Assembly: GCA_040380855.1 (NCBI GenBank) | Contig: JBEIIG010000091.1 | Coordinates: forward strand, 1 to 12,853 | Direction: 5' to 3' | DNA: 12,853 bases | Origin: VFMC01 sp040380855 | Lineage (GTDB): Bacteria > Actinomycetota > Acidimicrobiia > Acidimicrobiales > Ilumatobacteraceae | In this document: positions 1-4,507 of the stretch, in pieces | How positions within the stretch are numbered: position 1 is the first letter of the stretch | How the letters are laid out: each line of letters begins with the position of its first letter | Translations under genes and position numbers: made by a program | Notes under the pieces: model-generated | Told to the model about the DNA's origin: nothing | What the model saw: the letters and a program-made list of their open reading frames with translations, nothing else | Database searches by the model: none

Positions 1-1164
1 CATGAGCAACTCGAGCGACGCGTCGGCGGCCTCGAAGTGGTAGCCCTCGTGCTCGAGGCGCTTCAGGTCGTCGATCACCTGGTTCACTGCCGGGCCGTCC
101 ATCGGCAGGCCGATCTCGTCGGCCTTCATCTGGATGGTGGCGCGGCCGGCCATCTCGCTGACCACGAAGCGGGTGCCATTGCCCACCAGATCGGGATCGA
201 CGTGCTCGTAGGCGTCCTTGGCCCGGGCGATGGCGCTGACGTGCAGGCCGGCCTTGTGCGCGAACGCCGACGAGCCGACGTACGGCGCCTGCGGGTTGAG
301 CGGGCGGTTCAACACCTCGGCCACGTGCTTGCTCACCGCGGTGAGGCGCTCGAGGCGACCCTCGGGCAGGCACGGTACGCCCAGCTTCAGCTGCAAGTTG
401 GGGATGACGGTGGTGAGGTTGCAGTTGCCGGTGCGCTCGCCAAGACCGTTCAGCGTGCCCTGTACGTGGCGGGCCCCGGCGCGCACGGCCGCCATCGAGT
501 TGGCCACGGCGCAGCCGGTGTCGTCGTGGCAGTGGATGCCGATGATCACGTCGTTGCCCACGTGGCGCTGCACCTCGGCGACGATGTGCTCGACCTCGTG
601 GGGCAGCGAGCCACCGTTGGTGTCGCACAGCACCACATGCGATGCGCCCTTCACCACTGCGGCTTCGAGGGCACGCAGGCTGAACTCGGGGTTGCGTTTG
701 AAGCCGTCGAAGAAGTGCTCCATGTCGACCATCACCCGGCGGCCGTTGGCGGCGAGGAAGGCAACCGAGTCGGCGATCATCGCTTCGCCTTCGTCGAGCG
801 TGGTCTGCAGCGCCTCGAGCACGTGGTAGTCCCAGCTCTTGGCCACGATGCACACCGCCGCGGTGTTGGCGTCGAGCAGGTTGCGCAGGGTGGTGTCGTC
901 GTCGACCTTGCCCCGCGGGCGGCGGGTGCTGCCGAACGCCACCATGGTGGAGGTGGTGAGACGCAACTCGGTGGCGGCACGGGCGAAGAACTCGATGTCT
1001 TTCGGATTGGCGCCGGGCCAGCCGCCCTCGATGAAGTGCACTCCGAGGTAGTCGAGCTGCTCGGCGATGCGCAGCTTGTCGTCGACCGTGGCCGAGACGC
1101 CCTCCACCTGCAAACCGTCGCGCAAGGTGGTGTCGAAGACTTCGATCATCGGATGGGTGCTCAT
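1..1164 (-). CDS. cimA: (R)-citramalate synthase, CimA type (3' end cut by window edge)
   Basis: Condenses pyruvate and acetyl-CoA to (R)-citramalate, the first step of the threonine-independent route to 2-oxobutyrate and isoleucine. The visible 388 residues hold the TIM-barrel of the DRE-TIM/LeuA family: DTTLRDGLQ at 11-19, the CimA-style stretch IEGGWPGANPKD at 45-56, the metal-binding HCH at 211-213 and GLGERTGNC at 240-248. The C-terminal regulatory part expected for a protein of roughly 520-540 residues lies outside the window. The ATG at 1164 is chosen because GAGGAG (plus-strand 1170-1175) sits 5 nt upstream. The IEGGWPG motif argues for CimA rather than LeuA; homocitrate synthase is less likely. 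It lies downstream of leuB and ilvE on the same strand but has its own promoter and an apparent isoleucine attenuator. The family call is secure; substrate specificity is inferred. Confidence 0.9.
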   Translation of the reverse strand, partial: MSTHPMIEVFDTTLRDGLQVEGVSATVDDKLRIAEQLDYLGVHFIEGGWPGANPKDIEFFARAATELRLTTSTMVAFGSTRRPRGKVDDDTTLRNLLDANTAAVCIVAKSWDYHVLEALQTTLDEGEAMIADSVAFLAANGRRVMVDMEHFFDGFKRNPEFSLRALEAAVVKGASHVVLCDTNGGSLPHEVEHIVAEVQRHVGNDVIIGIHCHDDTGCAVANSMAAVRAGARHVQGTLNGLGERTGNCNLTTVIPNLQLKLGVPCLPEGRLERLTAVSKHVAEVLNRPLNPQAPYVGSSAFAHKAGLHVSAIARAKDAYEHVDPDLVGNGTRFVVSEMAGRATIQMKADEIGLPMDGPAVNQVIDDLKRLEHEGYHFEAADASLELLM

Positions 1165-1194
1165 CTCAACTCCTCGTGAAAGAACCGGTGCGGA

Positions 1195-1225
1195 GAAACG
1201 AAACAGCCGCCCGAAGGGGCGGCTG
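1195..1225 (-). terminator. intrinsic terminator-like hairpin in the cimA leader (attenuator)
   Basis: On the minus strand a perfect 9-bp stem (CAGCCGCCC / GGGCGGCTG, plus-strand arms 1204-1212 and 1217-1225) with a CTTC loop is followed at once by TTTCGTTTCT. This has the form of a Rho-independent terminator, yet it lies only 39 nt upstream of the cimA start and downstream of the cimA promoter. It would therefore stop transcription before the gene, as an attenuator does. It could instead end read-through from leuB-ilvE, but a separate hairpin at 1709-1740 already serves that purpose. Confidence 0.75.
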
Positions 1226-1228
1226 CAG

Positions 1229-1252
1229 GCGCACGTGGAAGGCCACGTGCGC
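1229..1252 (-). promoter_or_regulatory. leader hairpin starting at the stop codon of the Ile leader peptide
   Basis: A perfect 10-bp inverted repeat (arms 1229-1238 and 1243-1252, 4-nt loop). Its first paired base on the minus strand is the G of the leader peptide's TAG stop. A ribosome finishing the leader peptide would cover its 5' arm; one stalled at the Ile codons would leave more of it free. Only 3 nt separate it from the terminator-like hairpin. I could not find a strong mutually exclusive pairing between the two; a short GUGGC:GCCGC alternative of 5 bp exists but is weak. The sensor role is therefore an inference. Confidence 0.7.
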
Positions 1253-1302
1253 TAACGAATAATGATGATCGCAGCGAAGCGGGGCGACGAAGAGCGGATC
1301 AC
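1252..1302 (-). CDS. isoleucine-rich attenuator leader peptide of cimA
   Basis: A 16-codon ORF, GTG to TAG, encoding (f)M-IRSSSPRFAAIIIIR. Five of 16 residues are isoleucine, and four are consecutive (ATC ATC ATT ATT) followed by CGT TAG. ATT is an unusual choice in this GC-rich DNA, where ATC is used almost throughout. The GTG lies 7 nt after a -10 hexamer (CACAAT), so the transcript would begin at or next to the start codon and no Shine-Dalgarno would be needed. Two tandem hairpins follow, the second terminator-like, and then cimA. A run of codons for the end product, ahead of a terminator and ahead of a gene for that product's pathway, is the classic sign of a ribosome-mediated attenuator. 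The GTG start is inferred from the promoter spacing; a TTG further upstream is in frame but falls inside the -35 box. Confidence 0.75.
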   Translation of the reverse strand: MIRSSSPRFAAIIIIR

Positions 1303-1338
1303 AGGTGAGATTGTGCCCCGATACGGTCCGATCGTCAA
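1303..1338 (-). promoter_or_regulatory. promoter of the cimA leader (TTGACG-N17-CACAAT)
   Basis: On the minus strand: -35 TTGACG (plus 1333-1338), a 17-nt spacer and -10 CACAAT (plus 1310-1315), then 7 nt to the GTG of the leader peptide. The -35 matches 5 of 6 and the -10 matches 4 of 6 of the sigma-70 type consensus at optimal spacing. The expected transcription start coincides with the GTG at 1302, giving a leaderless leader ORF. Confidence 0.65.
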
Positions 1339-1377
1339 CGCGGCGCGACCGATCCGGCGCCGTCGACCGCTCGAAGT

Positions 1378-1457
1378 TGTGGACAACCCTGTGGGCGCGA
1401 GGTGGACGAAACAGGATTTTCTGGGGACGACGGGGAAAGTCGGTGGACAACCCTGTG
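1378..1457. repeat. two copies of a 15-bp direct repeat with DnaA-box-like cores
   Basis: The 15-mer CACAGGGTTGTCCAC (read on the minus strand) occurs exactly twice, at plus 1379-1393 and 1443-1457, 64 bp apart. The first copy extends to TTGTCCACA, the form of DnaA box common in high-GC actinobacteria; the second is TTGTCCACC. A related GTGGACGAA lies between them at 1402-1410. No dnaA, dnaN or rpmH gene is nearby, so this is not evidently oriC. It could bind DnaA as a regulator, or another protein upstream of the cimA promoter. Confidence 0.5.
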
Positions 1458-1548
1458 AATTCGAAAATACCCCTTGACCTGCGGTGATGCAGGGTGCAGA
1501 GTACCGATCACACCGGACAGCGCACGCCGACCGGGGCCCTGGGGACGG

Positions 1549-1685
1549 GGCCGGAACCGAGGGAAGCTCTCGCACAGGAGCTTTCGGAGGAGCCGGATGC
1601 CCACCGGGGTCGACGAGGCGACAAGCGGGTTCGGTGGGGGTGAACCACCACGGTCGGGGGGATTCCGAGTCGGGCAACCGGCGAC
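1549..1685 (+). promoter_or_regulatory. possible degenerate c-di-AMP (ydaO/yuaA-like) riboswitch
   Basis: On the plus strand: GCCGG-AA, then a hairpin closed by CCGA/TCGG (about 1556-1586), then GGAGGAGCCGGATGCCCACC, an arm, and GGTGGGGGTGAACC with CCCACCG pairing to CGGTGGG. A final CAACCGGC can close on the opening GCCGG. This order recalls, from memory, the ydaO-yuaA core (AA, short stem, GAGCCGGGGACCCA ... TGGGGTGAAT). The usual CAGCTAACC-type 3' segment is missing or diverged, and only an 18-codon ORF (1688-1743) follows before the convergent ilvE. It may be a relic or a chance match. Confidence 0.28.
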
Positions 1686-1708
1686 GATGAAGTCGACCAC
1701 AATGGGAA

Positions 1709-1740
1709 TCGCCCGCCGGAGCGCACACTCCGACGGGCGA
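1709..1740 (-). terminator. likely terminator or 3'-end hairpin of the leuB-ilvE transcript
   Basis: A 13-bp stem with a 6-nt loop (arms 1709-1721 and 1728-1740). The single non-Watson-Crick position (plus C1716/A1733) becomes a G-U wobble on the minus strand but is a C-A mismatch on the plus strand, so the structure favours the minus-strand RNA leaving ilvE. The tail after it (TTCCCATTGT) is only moderately T-rich, which fits the weak U-tracts common in actinobacterial terminators. Confidence 0.5.
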
Positions 1741-1807
1741 TGACAATCGTCGAGACGAAGGCTAACGCCGGGCGATCGAACGATGGTGGATCATCCCGAC
1801 TCGAAGT

Positions 1808-1875
1808 GGCCCCGAGTGGAGCGCCTGCCTCGGCGGGCAGCACCACTCGGGGCCCTTCACGTTGTGGGCCCCGAG
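1808..1875 (-). promoter_or_regulatory. three-segment competing hairpins just downstream of ilvE
   Basis: The central segment 1843-1855 is complementary both to 1808-1819 (12 bp perfect) and to 1866-1875 (10 bp perfect), so only one of the two hairpins can exist at a time. The longer hairpin encloses a small CTGCC/GGCAG stem in its loop. In the minus-strand RNA the 10-bp hairpin appears first, 15 nt after the ilvE stop, and could then be displaced by the 12-bp one. No T-tract follows either, so a role in 3'-end protection, Rho control or switching is open. Confidence 0.55.
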
Positions 1876-1890
1876 CGGCGACCGACCCGA

Positions 1891-2811
1891 TCAGCTCGAG
1901 GCGAGCTCGCACCAGCCGAGGTAGCGCGAGTCCCGGCGGCGCACGGCCTTCGCGTAGGTCTCGGCGATCGCCCGGGTCTTCGGCCCGGGGCACGGCACCG
2001 AACGGTCGTCGACCGAATTGACCGAGCTGATCTCGGCGGCGGTGCCGCACACGAAGATCTCCTCAGCGATGTAGAGGTCGCTGCGAGCGATGTTGTCGAC
2101 GCGCAGGTCGAAGCCGAGATCGCGGGCGATCACCGACACCGAGTTCTGGGTGATGCCCTCGAGCGCACCGGCCGACAGCGGCGGGGTGAGGATGATGCCG
2201 TTGCGGACGGCGAAGATGTTCTCGCCGGTGCACTCGGCGATCAGGCCGTTGGGAGCGAGCATGATCGCCTCGTCGTAGCCGGCCTTCAGCGCCTCGACCT
2301 TGGCGAGCGAACTGTTCACGTAGTTGCCGATCGTCTTCGACGCGGGCGGCATCGTGTTGTGATCGTGGCGGGTCCACGACGAGATCTTCATCCGCACGCC
2401 CTTCTCGACGGCATCGTCGCCGAGATAGGCACCCCACGGCCAGCAGGCGATGGCCACGTCGACCTTGCAGGGCAGCGTGTTCAGGCCCATCTCGCCGTAG
2501 CCGTAGTAGGCGATCGGTCGCACGTAGCAGCCCGGCAGCCCGGTCGACATGACGGTGGCCTTGGTGGCGGCCACCAACTCGTCGACGGTGTAGGGGATGT
2601 CCATCCCGAGGATGTGCGCGCTGCGGAACAGCCGCTCGATGTGATCGGTGAGGCGGAACACGGCCGGGCCGTCGTCGGTGGCGTAGGCACGGATCCCTTC
2701 GAACACACCGGTGCCGTAGTGCAGGGTGTGCGTGAGCACGTGCACCTGGGCCTTGTCCCAGTCGACGAGTTCGCCGTTCATCCAGATCTTCGGCGTGGTT
2801 TGGATCGGCAC
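1891..2811 (-). CDS. ilvE: branched-chain amino acid aminotransferase
   Basis: Transfers the amino group between glutamate and the 2-oxo acids of Leu, Ile and Val, the last step of all three pathways, using PLP in the cytosol. The 306-residue length is normal for class IV aminotransferases. The N-terminal KIWMNGELVDW, HVLTHTLHYGTGVFEGIRAY at 25-43 with the typical family tract, the PLP lysine K159 in ASKTIGNYVNS, and ECTGENIFAV at 193-202 are all present. The start is a GTG at 2811: it keeps the conserved KIWM(D/N)G segment and has AGGGGG (plus 2817-2822) 5 nt upstream. An ATG at 2781 would cut conserved sequence. It lies 68 nt after leuB, separated by a tandem repeat, and is probably co-transcribed with it. 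D-amino acid aminotransferase is the alternative within class IV, but the context and motifs favour IlvE. Confidence 0.93.
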   Translation of the reverse strand: MPIQTTPKIWMNGELVDWDKAQVHVLTHTLHYGTGVFEGIRAYATDDGPAVFRLTDHIERLFRSAHILGMDIPYTVDELVAATKATVMSTGLPGCYVRPIAYYGYGEMGLNTLPCKVDVAIACWPWGAYLGDDAVEKGVRMKISSWTRHDHNTMPPASKTIGNYVNSSLAKVEALKAGYDEAIMLAPNGLIAECTGENIFAVRNGIILTPPLSAGALEGITQNSVSVIARDLGFDLRVDNIARSDLYIAEEIFVCGTAAEISSVNSVDDRSVPCPGPKTRAIAETYAKAVRRRDSRYLGWCELASS

Positions 2812-2827
2812 CGCTGCCCCCTGTTGG

Positions 2828-2879
2828 TCGATGTGGTCGGTCGATGTGTTCGGTCGATGTGGTCGGTCGATGTGTTCGG
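2828..2879. repeat. four tandem 13-bp repeats between leuB and ilvE
   Basis: Units TCGATGTGGTCGG and TCGATGTGTTCGG alternate twice, so a 26-bp unit is perfectly duplicated (2828-2853 and 2854-2879). The array ends exactly against the leuB stop codon (complement of 2880-2882) and stops 6 nt before the ilvE Shine-Dalgarno. Length changes here would alter the leuB-ilvE spacing without touching either protein. Confidence 0.9.
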
Positions 2880-3875
2880 TCAGCCTGCCACGAAGGCGGC
2901 GATCTGTGAACCGATCTCGCTGGTGCTACCACTACCCGCCTGTGCACATGCCGCGCGGATGCGATCGGCAGCCGCCGACTCGCCCAGGAAGTCGAGCATC
3001 AGCGCGGCACTGAGGATGGCGGCCGTCGGATTGGCCTTGCCCGTACCCACGATGTCGGGGGCCGAGCCGTGCACCGGTTCGAACATGCTGGGGCCGGTGC
3101 GCGCCGGGTTGAGGTTGGCGCTGCTGGCCAGGCCGATACCACCGCTGACGGCTCCACCGAGATCGGTGAGGATGTCGCCGAACAGGTTGTCGGTGACGAT
3201 CACGTCGTAGCGGTGCGGGTCTTGCACGAAGTAGATGCACGCCGCGTCGACATGGTTGTAGGCCGTGGCGATGCCGGGGTACTCGGCGGCCACTGCGTTG
3301 AAGGCCCGCTGCCACAGGTCGCCGGCGAACGTGAGCACGTTCGTCTTGTGCACGAGGGTGACGTGCTTCGCGCCGTTGCGGGTGCGGGCCAGTTCGAACG
3401 CATACCGGATGGCGCGCTCGGCACCCATGCGGGTGTTCACCGAACCCTGTGTGGCCACCTCGTGCGGGGTGCCCTTGCGCAGCACACCGCCTTCACCCAC
3501 GTAGGGGCCCTCGGTGTTCTCGCGGATCACCACGAAGTCGTGCGGCCGGGTGTGCCCGGGTGCGGTGCCGATGAACGGACGCTGGTTCACGTAGAGGTCG
3601 AGCTCGAAGCGCATCTTCAGCAGCAGGCCCCGCTCGATCACCCCGGGCGGCACATCGGGCGTGCCGACGGCGCCGAGCAGGATGGCGTCGAAGTCGCTCA
3701 GCTGCTGCAAGGTCGCATCCGACAGGATCTCGCCGTCGCGCAGATAGCGCGCCCCGCCGAGATCGAACTCGGTGGTGTCGATCGCCACGCCTGCGGCTCG
3801 CACCACCTTGAGGGCCTCGGTGGTCACCTCGGGGCCGATGCCGTCGCCGCCGATCACTGCAATTCGATGCGCCAT
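2880..3875 (-). CDS. leuB: 3-isopropylmalate dehydrogenase
   Basis: Oxidises and decarboxylates 3-isopropylmalate with NAD in leucine synthesis; in citramalate-route organisms the same enzyme also acts on the 3-methylmalate intermediate of isoleucine synthesis. The 331 residues match the short actinobacterial form. GGDGIGPEV at 9-17, substrate arginines R89, R99 and R118 (VIRENTEG), K177 in HKTN, the metal-binding D210 and the NLFGDILTDLGGAVSGGIGLA signature at 230-250 (D234, D238) and HGSAPDIVG at 269-277 are all seen. The ATG at 3875 is preferred over an in-frame GTG at 3899, because the family begins MAHRIAVIGGDGIG-like and a TACCGT -10 element lies 9 nt upstream of the ATG; no clear Shine-Dalgarno serves it. 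It is first in the leuB-ilvE unit and divergent from greA. Tartrate or isocitrate dehydrogenase is less likely given the signature and neighbours. Confidence 0.93.
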   Translation of the reverse strand: MAHRIAVIGGDGIGPEVTTEALKVVRAAGVAIDTTEFDLGGARYLRDGEILSDATLQQLSDFDAILLGAVGTPDVPPGVIERGLLLKMRFELDLYVNQRPFIGTAPGHTRPHDFVVIRENTEGPYVGEGGVLRKGTPHEVATQGSVNTRMGAERAIRYAFELARTRNGAKHVTLVHKTNVLTFAGDLWQRAFNAVAAEYPGIATAYNHVDAACIYFVQDPHRYDVIVTDNLFGDILTDLGGAVSGGIGLASSANLNPARTGPSMFEPVHGSAPDIVGTGKANPTAAILSAALMLDFLGESAAADRIRAACAQAGSGSTSEIGSQIAAFVAG

Positions 3876-3884
3876 AGGGGTGCC

Positions 3885-3890
3885 ACGGTA
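3885..3890 (-). promoter_or_regulatory. possible -10 element of leuB (TACCGT)
   Basis: TACCGT on the minus strand ends 9 nt before the leuB ATG, which lacks a Shine-Dalgarno. It matches the TAnnnT form seen before other starts in this window. No convincing -35 is visible, so the call rests on position and on the recurrence of the pattern. Confidence 0.35.
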
Positions 3891-3922
3891 CCCCGTCACC
3901 CCCTCACCGTGCCCAACCGCTC

Positions 3923-3953
3923 ATCCACCCACCCATCCACTCACCCGTCCACC
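3923..3953. repeat. short imperfect 12-bp tandem repeat in the leuB-greA intergenic region
   Basis: ATCCACCCACCC, ATCCACTCACCC and a partial GTCCACC follow one another (2.6 copies). They lie in the 152-bp divergent region between leuB and greA, upstream of both predicted promoters. Confidence 0.6.
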
Positions 3954-4012
3954 GGGCCCGCGTCGGGTTCGGGCCGGTGCGTGGCCGGAAGTCGACACGC
4001 AGGAGGCGTCGG

Positions 4013-4018
4013 TAGGCT
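4013..4018 (+). promoter_or_regulatory. possible -10 element of greA (TAGGCT)
   Basis: TAGGCT lies 9 nt upstream of the greA ATG at 4028, which has no Shine-Dalgarno, so a leaderless or near-leaderless transcript is likely. TCGACA at 3992-3997 could be a -35, but the 15-nt spacer is short. Confidence 0.45.
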
Positions 4019-4027
4019 GAGCGGCCT

Positions 4028-4507
4028 ATGGCGAAGCACCATCTGTCCCGCGCTGCGTTCGAGCGTCTGCAGGCCGAGCACCACGATCTCACCACCCGCG
4101 GCCGCATCGAGGTGGCCCAGAAGATCGAAGCCGCTCGCCTGCTGGGCGACCTGTCCGAGAACGGCGACTACCACGCGGCCAAGGACGAGCAGGGCCACAT
4201 GGAAGGCCGCATCCGCCATCTCGAGCACCTGCTCGACGCCGACAACCACGTGATCATCGAACCGAACGGCGACGGCTCGATCGGGCCCGGCTCGATCGTC
4301 ACCATCGTCTACGAAGGCGACGACGACGACGAAGCCGAGCGCTATCTGGTGGGCCACCCCGAAGAACAGACCGAGGGCCTCGAGGTGATGAGCCCGCAGT
4401 CGCCGCTCGGGTCGGCGCTGCTGGGCAAGGCCGAGGGCGACTGGGTCGAGTACCAGGCGCCCCGCGGCCCGATGCGAGTGAAAGTGCTCGAGGTGGAGAA
4501 CGCCTAG
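4028..4507 (+). CDS. greA: transcription elongation factor GreA-type (transcript cleavage factor)
   Basis: GreA factors enter the RNA polymerase secondary channel and stimulate cleavage of backtracked RNA. The 159-residue length is normal. An N-terminal coiled coil (about 1-75) carries the acidic tip GDLSENGDYHAAKDEQ at 40-55, with D41 and E44 in the catalytic positions. The C-terminal FKBP-like domain (about 80-157) includes the family stretch SPQSPLGSALLGKAEGD at 122-138. The acidic DDDDEAE segment at 98-104 is a mild local oddity. The ATG at 4028 follows a TAGGCT element by 9 nt. The stop codon TAG overlaps the GTG of the next gene by one base, so three genes (greA, hydrolase, UbiB-like) look co-transcribed. 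GreB is excluded by the length and tip sequence as far as can be judged by eye. Confidence 0.9.
   Translation: MAKHHLSRAAFERLQAEHHDLTTRGRIEVAQKIEAARLLGDLSENGDYHAAKDEQGHMEGRIRHLEHLLDADNHVIIEPNGDGSIGPGSIVTIVYEGDDDDEAERYLVGHPEEQTEGLEVMSPQSPLGSALLGKAEGDWVEYQAPRGPMRVKVLEVENA

Larger units (their letters stand above)
1303..1890. other. gene-free intergenic region between ilvE and the cimA leader
   Basis: About 590 bp without a recognisable protein gene. From right to left it holds the competing hairpin set (1808-1875), a 10-codon ORF on the minus strand (1762-1794), a terminator-like hairpin (1709-1740), a plus-strand segment resembling a c-di-AMP riboswitch (about 1549-1685), two copies of a 15-bp repeat with DnaA-box-like cores (1378-1457) and the cimA promoter. 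ORFs of 60-180 codons across it, on both strands, look like chance GC-rich ORFs: rich in Arg, Pro, Ser and Gly, with no family resemblance. Confidence 0.7.

Noticed and set aside
37..1179. Long plus-strand ORF (380 codons) opposite cimA
   Set aside because: It mirrors the minus-strand citramalate synthase; the translation is rich in His, Val, Gly and Arg with no domain, as antisense frames of GC-rich genes usually are.
1262..1477. Plus-strand ORF starting MMIAAKRGDEE
   Set aside because: It runs antisense across the Ile leader and its promoter, has no ribosome binding site or family resemblance, and its first codons are simply the complement of the Ile codon run.
1474..1502. Plus-strand promoter-like TTGACC-N17-CAGAGT ahead of the possible c-di-AMP element
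   Set aside because: The -10 matches only 3 of 6 and no real gene follows; kept only as weak context for the orphan riboswitch idea.
1335..1700. Minus-strand ORFs through the gene-free region (121-180 codons in different frames)
   Set aside because: The composition is chance-like (Pro, Arg, Ser and Gly rich), they overlap each other in several frames, and they run through structured repeats and promoter elements.
1783..3210. 475-codon plus-strand ORF opposite ilvE and leuB
   Set aside because: It is antisense to two clearly recognisable genes and crosses their intergenic tandem repeat; no domain is visible.
3875..3899. Upstream GTG (3899) as the leuB start
   Set aside because: It adds residues not seen in the family, its purine-rich upstream sequence is directly adjacent with no spacing, and the ATG at 3875 fits the family N-terminus.
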